DNA from: Sphingobium sp. AS12
Lineage (GTDB): Bacteria; Pseudomonadota; Alphaproteobacteria; Sphingomonadales; Sphingomonadaceae
DNA length: 64,000 bases
Reading direction: 5' to 3'
NCBI RefSeq assembly: GCF_019097845.1
Contig: NZ_JAHRGM010000011.1
Span: forward strand, 62,001 to 126,000
Shown: one piece after another, positions 34,785-43,356 of the stretch
How positions within the stretch are numbered: position 1 is the first letter of the stretch
How the letters are laid out: every line of letters begins with the position of its first letter
Program-made: the position numbers and the translations under genes
The notes under the pieces: generated by a model
Told to the model about the DNA's origin: nothing
Seen by the model: only the letters and a program-made list of their open reading frames with translations
Database searches by the model: none

Positions 34785-35759
34785 TCAAGCCGCCGCCCGC
34801 GCCGCCAGCCGGGCGTCGATCGCATCCCAGATCAGCCCGCCCGTATCGGTGCCATCAAAGGCGTCGATCGCCACGATGCCGGTCGGAGAGGTCACGTTGA
34901 TTTCGGTCAGCCATTCGCCGCCAATCACGTCGATGCCTACGAACAGCAGGCCGCGTGCCTTCAGCTCCGGTCCCATCGCAGCGCAGATTTCGCGTTCCTT
35001 GTCGGTCAGCACGGTCTTGGCCGCAGATCCACCGACCGCCAGATTGGATCGGATTTCGCCCGCACCCGGAATCCGGTTGATCGCGCCCGCGACCTCCCCG
35101 TCGATCAGGACGATACGCTTGTCGCCTTGCGCGACGCCGGGGATGAAGGCCTGCACCATGAAGGGCTCAACCCATGATGCGTTGAAGATTTCCACCAGTG
35201 CGGAAAGATTCGATCCTTTGGCATCGACATGGAACACGGCGTTACCCGCATTGCCATAAAGGGGCTTCACAACAATCTCGCCATGCTGGGCGAGAAAACT
35301 GCGCACTTGCGCCAGATCGCGGGTGATCATCGTCGGCGGCATGAAGCGGGCATAGTCCAGCACGAACAGCTTTTCGGGCGCATTGCGGACGCTGGCGGGA
35401 TCATTGACCACCAGCGTTTCGGCCTGCACCCGCTCCAGCAAATGGGTGGCAGTGATGTAGCTTAAATCAAAGGGCGGGTCCTGCCGCATCAGCACCACAT
35501 CGACATCGCGGCCCAGGTCCAGCATTTCAGGTTCGCCAAAGGCGAAATGGTCGCCGTCCACTTTCTGGACCTTCACGGGCCGCGCCTTGGCCAGCACCCG
35601 GCCATCGCGATAGGTCAGGTCGGTGGCGAGATAATGGTAGAGCCTGTGTCCCCGCGCCTGCCCCGCCAGCATGATGTGAAAGGTCGAATCGCCCGCGATC
35701 TTGATGCCCTCCATCGGGTCCATCTGCACGGCGACGGTCAGGGGGTTGAGTTCGGTCAT
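34785..35759 (-). CDS. gshB: Glutathione synthase
   Basis: 324 residues from ATG 35759, which has an AAGGA box about six bases upstream (ATG 35765 is too close to that box). The ATP-grasp enzyme shows VAVQMDPMEGI at the start, VVLMRQDPPFDLSYI, VNDPASVRNAPEKL, VVKPLYGNAGNAVF, IRSNLAVGGSA and EINVTSPTGIVAID. It joins gamma-glutamylcysteine and glycine using ATP in the cytoplasm. It follows yraN and rsmI on the same strand after a repeat element; that order is common in alphaproteobacteria. Confidence 0.95.
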   Translation of the reverse strand: MTELNPLTVAVQMDPMEGIKIAGDSTFHIMLAGQARGHRLYHYLATDLTYRDGRVLAKARPVKVQKVDGDHFAFGEPEMLDLGRDVDVVLMRQDPPFDLSYITATHLLERVQAETLVVNDPASVRNAPEKLFVLDYARFMPPTMITRDLAQVRSFLAQHGEIVVKPLYGNAGNAVFHVDAKGSNLSALVEIFNASWVEPFMVQAFIPGVAQGDKRIVLIDGEVAGAINRIPGAGEIRSNLAVGGSAAKTVLTDKEREICAAMGPELKARGLLFVGIDVIGGEWLTEINVTSPTGIVAIDAFDGTDTGGLIWDAIDARLAARAAA

Positions 35760-35772
35760 CTTCATTCCTTTT

Positions 35773-35876
35773 CCGTTCGCCCTGAGCGAAGTCGAAGGGC
35801 TCCGCCGAGCGTTAGCGAGGTGCTTTGCCTTCGCTGGCGCTCAGGCGAGGGCTTCGACTTCGCTCAGCCCGAACGG
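35773..35876. repeat. Inverted repeat, 25-base arms (REP-like)
   Basis: The arms at 35773-35797 and 35852-35876 pair with two mismatches. The 54-base centre contains a second imperfect hairpin (GAGCGTTAGCG against CGCTGGCGCTC). It ends a few bases from the gshB ribosome-binding site and lies between yraN and gshB. Confidence 0.8.
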
Positions 35877-35893
35877 TTTTGGGGAGCAGCATA

Positions 35894-36262
35894 TCACCCC
35901 CCATGCCAGACATTGGCCAGATGGCGTGGCGCGCGGCCCGGCGCAAGGAGGATGACGTCGATTCGCATATCGTCGCCCGCTTTGCCCAGATCATGCCAAA
36001 GGATTTCCGCCGCCGCCGCGACCCGGCGCAATCGCCGCTCGTCGATCGCCAGGTCCAGTTCCGCGGCGGTGGCGCGGGCCTTCACCTCGACAAAGGCCAG
36101 CATCGCGCCCTTGCGCGCGACCAGATCGACCTCGCCCGCTGGCGTGCGCATCCGCCGTCCGACAATCTGCCAGCCTTTCAACCGCAGCCACCAGGCCGCG
36201 ATCCGCTCGGCCTGACGCCCGCGTCGTTCGGCGGCGAGTCTGGCAGGAATTGGACGCTTCAC
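35894..36262 (-). CDS. yraN: YraN/UPF0102 family nuclease-like protein
   Basis: 122 residues. The YraN signature is complete: AERRGRQAERIAAWWLRLKGW, then the restriction-endonuclease-like core GEVDLVARKGAMLAFVEVKAR (Glu, Asp, ExK pattern). The protein family is thought to be a Holliday-junction-type or DNA-binding nuclease, without firm evidence for its role. The start ATG (36262) overlaps the rsmI stop as ATGA, so the two are translationally coupled. Confidence 0.92.
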   Translation of the reverse strand: MKRPIPARLAAERRGRQAERIAAWWLRLKGWQIVGRRMRTPAGEVDLVARKGAMLAFVEVKARATAAELDLAIDERRLRRVAAAAEILWHDLGKAGDDMRIDVILLAPGRAPRHLANVWHGG

Positions 36263-37101
36263 CCCTTCAATTCCGTCGCCCGGTCATAGAGCGTACGCCG
36301 GTCCAGCCCCAATTTCTTGGCGACCTCTCCCGCTGCCTTCGACACCGACAGCCGGGTCAGCGCCTCCCGCAACGCCGCGTCGGCATCCTCCGCGCTGGCG
36401 GGCGGCGCTTCACCTGGCGGGCCGACCGTCACCACAATCTCACCCTTGGGTGGCGCGTCGGAGTAACGGGCGGACAGTTCACTCAACGTGCCACAGGCGG
36501 TTTCCTCGAACGTCTTGCTGATTTCCCGGCTGACCGCAGCCTCCCGGTCACCCAGATGCGCGGCCATGGCGGACAGGCTTTCGGACAGGCGCGGGCCGCT
36601 TTCGTAAAATACCAGAGTCGCCCGCAGCCCCGCCACCTCGTCCAGCGCATCCCCCCGCGCCTTGGCCTTGCTCGGCAGGAAGCCCATGAACAGGAAGCGA
36701 TCGGTCGGCAGCCCCGACAGCGTCAGCGCCGCAATCGCCGCGCTGGGACCGGGCAGCGTCGTGATCCGCCGCCCTGCCGCCCGCGCATCGCGCACCAGCT
36801 TATAGCCCGGATCGGAAATCAGCGGCGTCCCCGCGTCCGACAGCAGGGCGACCGATTCGCCCGCCATCCGCTCCACCAGCCGCGCCCGCACATTTTCGCC
36901 GCTATGGTCATGATAGGGCAGCATCGGCCGATCAGAGCCTGCATGGCGCAGCAGCCGCGCGCTTACCCGTGTATCTTCCACGGCGACCACGTCCGCCAGC
37001 CGCAGCACCTCCGCCGCGCGCGGAGTAAGGTCACCAAGGTTGCCGATCGGCCCCGCGACGATATAAAGCCCAGGTTCAAGACCCGAAGATTGAGTTTCCA
37101 T
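36259..37101 (-). CDS. rsmI: 16S rRNA (cytidine-1402-2'-O)-methyltransferase RsmI
   Basis: 280 residues from ATG 37101. Tetrapyrrole-methylase-type fold with GLYIVAGPIGNLGDLTPRA, VAVEDTRVSARLL, LLSDAGTPLISDPGYKLV, TLPGPSAAIAALTLSGLP, FMGFLPSKAKARG and VSREISKTFEE. It methylates the ribose of C1402 in 16S rRNA using SAM. It is the first gene of rsmI-yraN and is divergent from the LpoA-like lipoprotein gene with only 11 bases between start codons, so their promoters must lie inside each other's reading frames. Confidence 0.95.
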   Translation of the reverse strand: METQSSGLEPGLYIVAGPIGNLGDLTPRAAEVLRLADVVAVEDTRVSARLLRHAGSDRPMLPYHDHSGENVRARLVERMAGESVALLSDAGTPLISDPGYKLVRDARAAGRRITTLPGPSAAIAALTLSGLPTDRFLFMGFLPSKAKARGDALDEVAGLRATLVFYESGPRLSESLSAMAAHLGDREAAVSREISKTFEETACGTLSELSARYSDAPPKGEIVVTVGPPGEAPPASAEDADAALREALTRLSVSKAAGEVAKKLGLDRRTLYDRATELKG

Positions 37102-37112
37102 AAGGACGCCAG

Positions 37113-38318
37113 ATGACAGAGACGGATGCCTCCCGGCAAGCGGACTTGTTCGCTTCATTGAAGCGTGGCGCGCGAATCGCCTTTGCAGCAGGCACATTGC
37201 TGCTCGCTGCCTGCCAGTCGATCGTGCCCAAGGGACCGGCACCCACCACCCCTACTGGCCCGGTTGGACCTAGCGGCCCGGACGTCACGCAAGGCCTGCC
37301 GACCGACACGCTGCGCCACCGCGTCGCGCTGCTGGTGCCGATGAGCGGTCCCAATGCCGGGGTCGGCCAGTCGATCGCGAACGCGACCACGCTGGCCCTG
37401 ATGGACACCAAAACCGACAAGATCCGCATCACCACCTATGACACCGCCCTGGGCGCGGCGGCGGCGGCAAACCGCGCGCTGGCCGAAGGCAACCGGCTGA
37501 TCCTTGGCCCCTTGCTGGCCGAGGATGCCCGCATTGTCGGGCCGATCGCCGCGCGCACCAATGTGCCTGTCATCAGCTTCTCCAACGACGCCAGCGCAGC
37601 GGGCAGCGGCGTCTATATCATGGGTTACAATCCCAATCAGTCGATCGAGCGGGTCGTCGGTTTCGCCCGCGACAAGGGGTTGTCGCGCTTCGCCGCGCTC
37701 ATCCCGCGCGGCACCTATGGCGAACGGGCGGGCAATGCGCTGCTGCGCGCGGTCGAGCAGGCGGGCGGTACGGTCGTGTCGATGCAGAATTTCGACCGCA
37801 GCCCCGCTTCGATCACCGCAGCGGTCAAGAAATTGCAGGCCGCCTCCAGCTATGACGCGCTCCTGATCGCCGACAGCGGCAGGGTCGCGCTTCAGGTCGC
37901 GCCGATCGTCCGCAAAAATGGCGGCGCGACCGCCCGCCTGCTCGGCACCGAACTGTGGAATACCGAAGGCACGCTGGCCGCCAGCCCGGTGCTGCGCGGT
38001 GCCTGGTTCGCCAGCGTCTCGGACACGCTCTACGGCCAGCTCGCGGGCAAATATCGCGCCCGTTACGGCACGTCGCCCTTCCGCCTGTCGTCGCTCGGCT
38101 ATGATTCGGTCCTGCTGACCGTACGGATCGCGCAGGACTGGAAGCCGGGCAGCCCCTTCCCCGCCGCGCGCCTGCGCGATTCGGGCGGTTTTTCGGGCAT
38201 TGACGGCGCATTCCGTTTTGGCCGCACCGGTATCGCCGAACGCGCGCTGGAAGTGTCCGAAGTGGGCGCGGGCGCAGTCACGGTCATCGCGCCTGCTCCC
38301 CGCAGCTTCGCGGAATAA
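37113..38318 (+). CDS. LpoA-like penicillin-binding-protein activator lipoprotein
   Basis: 401 residues. A basic N-terminus leads into a lipoprotein signal (IAFAAGTLLLAACQS), then a Pro/Gly-rich linker (PTTPTGPVGPSGP), then a type-I periplasmic-binding fold (HRVALLVPMSGPNAGVGQSI, LILGPLLAEDA, VPVISFSNDAS, FAALIPRGTYGERAG, LLIADSGRV). It is a lipid-anchored periplasmic protein of the LpoA / penicillin-binding-protein-activator type, expected to stimulate a class A PBP. The AAGGA box six bases upstream supports ATG 37113. Next to rsmI-yraN-gshB, its usual alphaproteobacterial context. The stop codon abuts the convergent btuD stop. Confidence 0.85.
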   Translation: MTETDASRQADLFASLKRGARIAFAAGTLLLAACQSIVPKGPAPTTPTGPVGPSGPDVTQGLPTDTLRHRVALLVPMSGPNAGVGQSIANATTLALMDTKTDKIRITTYDTALGAAAAANRALAEGNRLILGPLLAEDARIVGPIAARTNVPVISFSNDASAAGSGVYIMGYNPNQSIERVVGFARDKGLSRFAALIPRGTYGERAGNALLRAVEQAGGTVVSMQNFDRSPASITAAVKKLQAASSYDALLIADSGRVALQVAPIVRKNGGATARLLGTELWNTEGTLAASPVLRGAWFASVSDTLYGQLAGKYRARYGTSPFRLSSLGYDSVLLTVRIAQDWKPGSPFPAARLRDSGGFSGIDGAFRFGRTGIAERALEVSEVGAGAVTVIAPAPRSFAE

Positions 38319-39110
38319 TCAGTCGGCTGCCGACCGGGGCACCCGCCCGGTCGGCAGGATCAGCGGCCAGCCATTATCCGGATCAATGCAGGCGGTGATG
38401 CCGTAGACATGGGCGAGCGCCTGCTCGGTCAGCACGTCCATCGGCGCACCATCGGCGACCAGCGCGCCGCCGTCCATCAGCAGCAACCGGTCGCACCAGC
38501 GCGCCGCCATGCTGAGGTCATGCAGCACCGTCACCACCAGCGCCCCGCCCCGCGCTTCGTCGCGCAGCAGGTCCATCACGTCGATCTGGTGGCCGGGGTC
38601 CAGCGCCGCGAGTGGCTCGTCGGCGATCAGTCCCCGCGCACCCACCGCCAGCGCCCGCGCGAGCAGCACCCGCGCCCGCTCCCCGCCCGACAATTCGGTC
38701 GCGATCCGGCCTTTCAGATGCAGCACATCGGCCCGCGCCATCGCAGCCTCTACCGCCGCCTCATCCTCGTCCGACAGGCGGGAGAGTGGCCCCAAATGCG
38801 GCAACCGCCCCAGCGCCACCAGCCGCTCGACGCTCAAGGGCCAGTGCAATGTCTGGCCCTGTGGCAGATAGGCGATGGCGCGCGCGATGCTCCGCCGGTC
38901 GATCCGCGCGACATCCTGCCCGTCGATGCAAACCTGCCCCGCCTGCGGCTTCGCCAGCCCCAGCATCGCCCGGATCAGCGTCGATTTGCCTGCGCCATTG
39001 GGTCCGATGATGCCGACCAATTGGCCCGGCTCCAGCGTCATGCTCACATCCCGCACCGCCGCATGACGGCCAAGCCGGACCGACAGTCCCTCTACGCCCA
39101 GGGTCACCAT
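38319..39110 (-). CDS. btuD: Vitamin B12-type ABC transporter ATP-binding protein
   Basis: 263 residues. Walker A IGPNGAGKSTLIRAML, Q-loop YLPQGQ, signature LSGGERARVLLARAL, Walker B GLIADEPLAALDP and switch His in TVLHDLSMA are all intact. It is the FecE/BtuD-type ATPase of the iron-siderophore/haem/B12 import family. The start overlaps the permease end by seven bases. Context (B12 receptor with cobalamin riboswitch and BtuF-like protein next door) makes cobalamin or a cobamide the likely substrate, but iron complexes cannot be excluded. Confidence 0.88.
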   Translation of the reverse strand: MVTLGVEGLSVRLGRHAAVRDVSMTLEPGQLVGIIGPNGAGKSTLIRAMLGLAKPQAGQVCIDGQDVARIDRRSIARAIAYLPQGQTLHWPLSVERLVALGRLPHLGPLSRLSDEDEAAVEAAMARADVLHLKGRIATELSGGERARVLLARALAVGARGLIADEPLAALDPGHQIDVMDLLRDEARGGALVVTVLHDLSMAARWCDRLLLMDGGALVADGAPMDVLTEQALAHVYGITACIDPDNGWPLILPTGRVPRSAAD

Positions 39111-40099
39111 AGCCGCCGCTCCCGCATCAGGTGGATCAGGAACACCGGCACGCCCAGCATCGCGGTGACGACGCCGAGCTTCAATTCATTGGCCGACGGA
39201 ATCAGCCGCACGCCAATATCCGCGAGCGTCAGCAGCACCGCGCCGCCGAGCAGCGAGGGCCATAGCACCGCCGAGGGCGACCGGTCGGTCAGCGGGCGCA
39301 CGATATGCGGGACGATCAGGCCCACAAAGCCGATCGCGCCCGACACCGCCACCGCCCCGCCGACGCCGATCGCGACACCCAGCATGATCCGCAGCCGCGC
39401 GGCGTTGAGGTTCACGCCCAGTGCCTGCGCGCCTTCCTCCCCCAGGGTCAGCGCGTCAAGCGTCCGCCCGTCGGCCAGCAACAGCGCCGCGCCAATGGCG
39501 ACGCAGGGCAAGGCGACGCTGACATGGACATAGCTGCGGTTTTCCAGACTGCCCATCAGCCAGCTCATAATCTCCATCGCCGCAAAGGGATTGGGCGACA
39601 GGTTGAGCGACAGGCTGATCCCCGCTCCCGCCAGCGTCGCGACGGCAATGCCCGCCAGGATGAGCGTCAGCGGGCTTTCCGACGGTCCCGCCAGCAGGAA
39701 CAGGCCGGAGATGGCGATCAGCGCAGTGGTGATCGCCAGCAACGGCAGGACCAGCGGGTGCAGGGCGCTCAGCCCAAAATAGAGCGCGCAGACCGCGCCC
39801 AAGGCCGCCGCGTTGGACGCGCCCAGCACGGAAGGTTCGGCCAGCGGATTGCGCAAATAGCCCTGCAACGCCGCACCCGACAGGCCCAGCATCGCGCCGA
39901 CCAGCAGGCCAAGCAGCATCCGCGGCAGGCGCAGGTCGATGATGATAGCACGCGCGACATCATCGCCGCCGCCCGTCAGCACCGCCCAGATCCGCGCCGG
40001 ACTGATCGTGACCGCGCCCAGCATCACGGAACCCATTGCTGCGCCGACGAGCAGAAGCAGCAGCGCGGGGACGAGCAAGGGGTGACGGCGGGCCATCAC
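39104..40099 (-). CDS. btuC: Vitamin B12-type ABC transporter permease
   Basis: 331 residues with about ten membrane helices and the FecCD/BtuC patterns: LRLPRMLLGLLVGAMLGLSGAA (N-terminal motif), NPLAEPSVLGASNAAALGA, SGAIGFVGLIVPHIVRPL and GVPVFLIHLMRERR. It forms the channel of the importer with BtuD. A second ATG lies one codon in (40096). It diverges from btuF across a repeat-containing 119-base gap. Confidence 0.88.
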   Translation of the reverse strand: MMARRHPLLVPALLLLLVGAAMGSVMLGAVTISPARIWAVLTGGGDDVARAIIIDLRLPRMLLGLLVGAMLGLSGAALQGYLRNPLAEPSVLGASNAAALGAVCALYFGLSALHPLVLPLLAITTALIAISGLFLLAGPSESPLTLILAGIAVATLAGAGISLSLNLSPNPFAAMEIMSWLMGSLENRSYVHVSVALPCVAIGAALLLADGRTLDALTLGEEGAQALGVNLNAARLRIMLGVAIGVGGAVAVSGAIGFVGLIVPHIVRPLTDRSPSAVLWPSLLGGAVLLTLADIGVRLIPSANELKLGVVTAMLGVPVFLIHLMRERRLW

Positions 40100-40129
40100 G
40101 GGCGCTCCCCTTGGCGGTTGGCAAAGCGA

Positions 40130-40197
40130 CGTGTTCCTGCGAAGGCAGGAACCCAGTTCTGCGCGCGGGACTGGGTTCCCCCCTGCACGGGAACACG
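40130..40197. repeat. Imperfect inverted repeat between btuC and btuF (REP-like)
   Basis: Arms at 40130-40157 and 40170-40197 share CGTGTTCC / GGAACACG ends and CCCAGT / ACTGGG inner parts with a mismatched middle. It belongs to the same family as the perfect repeat at 20729-20794. It lies in the divergent promoter region of the btu genes. Confidence 0.75.
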
Positions 40198-40218
40198 TCC
40201 TACTACAAGACAGGCTCC

Positions 40219-41022
40219 ATGATCCGTCCGCTGACCCTCGCCATTGCCGCCCTGACGCTCACCAGCACGGCACACGCAATGCCGCGCCGCATCGTCTCGC
40301 TCAATGTCTGCGCCGATCAATATCTGATCGCGCTGGCCGACAAGGGGCAGATCGCCGCGCTCAGCAGCAATGCGCGCGATCCTGAATTGTCGGCGGCGGC
40401 GGACAAGGCGCGGGAATATCGCGCACTTCGCCGCGCTTCGGAGGAAGTGCTGGCGATCAGGCCCGACCTGATCCTGGGCTATCCCATCGGGCCGAATATG
40501 GTGGCGGGCGCGCCGCCGGGGCAATGGACGACGCTGGGGCTGGCCAGCGCGGACAGCTATGGCGCGATCCTCGACCAAATCAGGCAAGTCGCGCGCGCCG
40601 TCGGGCATGTCGATCGGGGCGAAAGGCTGATCGCGCAGATGAACCGCGAACTGGCGGCACTGCCCAAAGCGAAGCGTAGCGGCGTGGCGGCCTATTATCA
40701 GCGGCGCGGCTACATGACCGGCACCGGCACGCTGGTCGATGACCTGATGCGGCGGGTGGGCCTCACCAACCTGGCCGCAAAACTCGGTAAGCCCGCGCTG
40801 GCGCAGGTGCCGCTGGAGGCGATGGTCGCGGCGCGGCCCGACTGGCTGATCGTCGAAAGCGGCAGCGAAGCGGTGGTTGATCAGGGGACCGAGATGCTCC
40901 AGCATCCCGCGATCAAGAGCATCTCGCGCATCAGCCTGCCGCAAAGCTGGACCGTGTGCGGCGGGCCAGCCTATGTGCAGGCGGCGCGGGCCATCACGGC
41001 GCGTCTGAACGCGCCAAGGTGA
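40219..41022 (+). CDS. btuF: Periplasmic cobalamin-binding protein, BtuF-like
   Basis: 267 residues from ATG 40219; the upstream in-frame codons run through a repeat. Signal peptide LTLAIAALTLTSTAHA, no lipobox. The helical-backbone metal-receptor fold is seen in RIVSLNVCADQYLIALADKGQIAALSS, PDLILGYPIG, QIRQVARAVGH and QVPLEAMVAARPDWLIVESGS. It delivers cobalamin to BtuCD. It is divergent from btuC-btuD and convergent with btuB. Confidence 0.85.
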   Translation: MIRPLTLAIAALTLTSTAHAMPRRIVSLNVCADQYLIALADKGQIAALSSNARDPELSAAADKAREYRALRRASEEVLAIRPDLILGYPIGPNMVAGAPPGQWTTLGLASADSYGAILDQIRQVARAVGHVDRGERLIAQMNRELAALPKAKRSGVAAYYQRRGYMTGTGTLVDDLMRRVGLTNLAAKLGKPALAQVPLEAMVAARPDWLIVESGSEAVVDQGTEMLQHPAIKSISRISLPQSWTVCGGPAYVQAARAITARLNAPR

Positions 41023-41059
41023 AGGGACGGGCTGCGCGCCCGTCCCCCCTTGTGCCATA

Positions 41060-42895
41060 TCAGAAGCGGACACGCACGCCGCCAAAGGCGGAGCGGCCAT
41101 AGACGCCATAGCCATAGGCGGTGGCGTAGGCTTCATCGAACAGATTGTCGATCCGGCCATAGACTTCCAGATGCTCGCCCAGCGGCAGCGACGCGTGCAA
41201 GCCTGCTAGCGCATAGCCGTCCAGACGACGGGTGTTGGCGGCATTGTCGAAACTGTCGCCCACCATCGTCACCGTGGCACCCGTCGACAGACCGAAGGAC
41301 CAGACATAGTCTGCCGAAACGCTGACCGCATTGACCGCCCGGCGCGGCAGACGGTTGCCATCATTGATCCCGCCCGAACGGTCGCGCGCATCGACATAGC
41401 TGTAGCTGCCGGTCACGGTCAGTGCATCGACGGGCTTCAAGGCAATGCTGGCCTCCACCCCCTTGGCGCGGGTGCGGTCCAGATTGCTGTAGCTGAAGGT
41501 CGCATTGTCATAATTGATCTGGTCGGTGGTATTGCGCATGAACGCCGTGACGGACACTGTCGCCCGGCCGCCGTCCAGGCTCTGGTCGAAACCGATATCA
41601 TAGCTTTTCGACCGTTCGGGGCGCAGCGCGCTGTTGCCGCTGAATGTGTCATAAAGCTGATAGAGCGAGGGTGCCTTGAACCCTTCGCCATAGCTCAGGC
41701 GGATGTTGGTCGCGCCAGCGTTCGGCGTGTAGTTTGCATTCGCGCCGAACGTCGTCGCGCCGCCAAATTGGCTATGATCGTCATGCCGCACACCGCCCGT
41801 GACCGACAGGCCCGTGAAGGGCTTGACGATCGCCAGCGCATAGACGCTGTCGATATTGATCTTCGCCGACGACGTGCTGCCGAAACCGAAGAAATCATAA
41901 TCGGGCCGTTCATGTTCGTAACCGAACACCAGCTTGGCCTGATCGACCGGGGCATAGACGCCTTCATATTCGAAGCGCAGGTTGGTCCCCGAATAGCCAT
42001 AGTCGGGGTCAGTGCCGCGCACGAAATAATAGTCGCGGTCGTTGCGCAGATAGGTGACTGCCGCACGGTTGGTCAGCTTCCCATCCAGCAGGGCAAGGTT
42101 CAGCCCCGCATAGCCGACATATTGGTCGAGCTTGCTCACATCGCTGCTGTCGGCAGGCGCGCCGAAGAAGCTGTCATAGTCGAGGTCCGCATGGATATAA
42201 TAGCCGCGCAGGTCCAGGCTCAGCGCATCGCTGAACGCCAGTTTCAGCCGGGCATTGGTCGCGATATTTTCATAGCCATCCTTTTCCGTGCCGCCCGCAG
42301 CCGAGGAAATGCCATCGGTGCGGAAATAGGCTGCGCCGACGCCACCCGACGCAATGCCGCTGGTGCCGGACACGTCCGCCTTGGCGTTCAGCGTATCGCT
42401 ATAGCCATAATCGACCGAAGCGTTCGCTCCAAAGCCCTCGACAGGCACGCCGGTCATGATGTTGACCACGCCGCCGATCGCCTGGCTGCCATGCACCACC
42501 GAGTTGGAACCGCGCAGCACTTCGATCCGCTTGATATTGCCGGTCAGCAAATGGCCGAAATCATAGCCATCGCCAATGCCGCTGGGGTCGTTGACCTTGA
42601 CCCCGTCGATCAGCACCAATGTCTGCGTCGTTTCCGCGCCGCGCAGCGACACGCCGGTCACGCCGCCGGTGGAACCGTTGCGATTGAAGCGCACGCCCGG
42701 CGTCGTCGCCAGCAGATCGACTACATCGACAGCCTGCCGCGTCTGGATGGTCTGCGCGTCGATGACGGTGATCGCCTGCCCCACCTCGTCCCGCGACTGT
42801 TCAATGCCCGACGCGGTGACGACGATATTATCGTCCTGCGCCAGAGCGGGCGTAGCCGCCAGCAGCGCGATAAGAGAAATGCCTGTTTTTACCAT
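41060..42895 (-). CDS. btuB: TonB-dependent vitamin B12 receptor BtuB
   Basis: About 611 residues from ATG 42895, which has an AGGG box eight bases upstream and gives a clean signal peptide (VKTGISLIALLAATPALA). TonB box DNIVVTAS, then plug domain (TPGVRFNRNGSTGGVTGVSLRG, LVLIDGVKVNDPSG, IKRIEVLRGSNSVVHGSQAIGGVVNIMT), then a 22-strand barrel ending in GGVRVRF with terminal Phe. It transports cobalamin over the outer membrane using TonB energy. The preceding leader holds a cobalamin riboswitch, directly supporting the substrate. Confidence 0.93.
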   Translation of the reverse strand: MVKTGISLIALLAATPALAQDDNIVVTASGIEQSRDEVGQAITVIDAQTIQTRQAVDVVDLLATTPGVRFNRNGSTGGVTGVSLRGAETTQTLVLIDGVKVNDPSGIGDGYDFGHLLTGNIKRIEVLRGSNSVVHGSQAIGGVVNIMTGVPVEGFGANASVDYGYSDTLNAKADVSGTSGIASGGVGAAYFRTDGISSAAGGTEKDGYENIATNARLKLAFSDALSLDLRGYYIHADLDYDSFFGAPADSSDVSKLDQYVGYAGLNLALLDGKLTNRAAVTYLRNDRDYYFVRGTDPDYGYSGTNLRFEYEGVYAPVDQAKLVFGYEHERPDYDFFGFGSTSSAKINIDSVYALAIVKPFTGLSVTGGVRHDDHSQFGGATTFGANANYTPNAGATNIRLSYGEGFKAPSLYQLYDTFSGNSALRPERSKSYDIGFDQSLDGGRATVSVTAFMRNTTDQINYDNATFSYSNLDRTRAKGVEASIALKPVDALTVTGSYSYVDARDRSGGINDGNRLPRRAVNAVSVSADYVWSFGLSTGATVTMVGDSFDNAANTRRLDGYALAGLHASLPLGEHLEVYGRIDNLFDEAYATAYGYGVYGRSAFGGVRVRF

Positions 42896-43080
42896 GATAT
42901 AAGCCCTGAGCGTCATGTGCGACTTCAAGGCCGGGGCGTCCGCGCAAACGGTCGCGCCATGATGCGGGATGACGCCAGCCCCCGCCGCACGGCACGATGC
43001 GGCCCCGGCCGCACAGCGTCGCTCGACGGAAAACCACCGTGCCATGACCATCCCCTGGATCAGGGCAAGAGCGACCAGAC
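42896..43080 (-). promoter_or_regulatory. btuB leader (riboswitch expression platform)
   Basis: Between the aptamer and the btuB start is a GC-rich leader with a seven-base-pair hairpin TGCGGCC-CC-GGCCGCA (42998-43013). No T-run follows, so control is more likely at translation or through Rho than by a plain intrinsic terminator. Confidence 0.45.
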
Positions 43081-43277
43081 GCCGGCAGGTCTCCTGGCTC
43101 GCGGGTCAGGGCAATGACGCACGGACCTTCCCAGACATAGGCGTCCAGTGGCCGGGTCTTGCGACCCGCGTGCATCATGCTCACCGCTTACAGTTGCAGG
43201 GACAGCCACGGAATTGGGCGCTTGCACGCCCGCACCGCATTCCCATTTTAAGCCCCTTGCGGGACACCGGCGCGATC
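43081..43277 (-). ncRNA. Cobalamin riboswitch upstream of btuB
   Basis: Read on the minus strand, the region has the adenosylcobalamin riboswitch order: CCGGTGTCCCGCAAGGGGCT then TTAAAATGGGAA, later the conserved core CTGCAACTGTAAGCGG, then a variable hairpin GGGTCGCAAGACCC, GGGAAGG, and finally GCCAGGAGACCTGCC, which is the B12-box end. It is followed by about 185 bases to the btuB start. It should shut down btuB when cobalamin is plentiful. Confidence 0.95.
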
Positions 43278-43356
43278 TAGCTGCAAGGGAAGCCAAGCCC
43301 CCCTCACGCGGCGCGCTCTAGGGGAAAGGCGGGGCGATGCCAAGCGGCCAGTTGCG

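Noticed and set aside
41768..43117. Open frame of about 450 codons opposite btuB and reaching into the riboswitch
   Set aside because: Antisense translation; the region is fully explained by btuB and its riboswitch.
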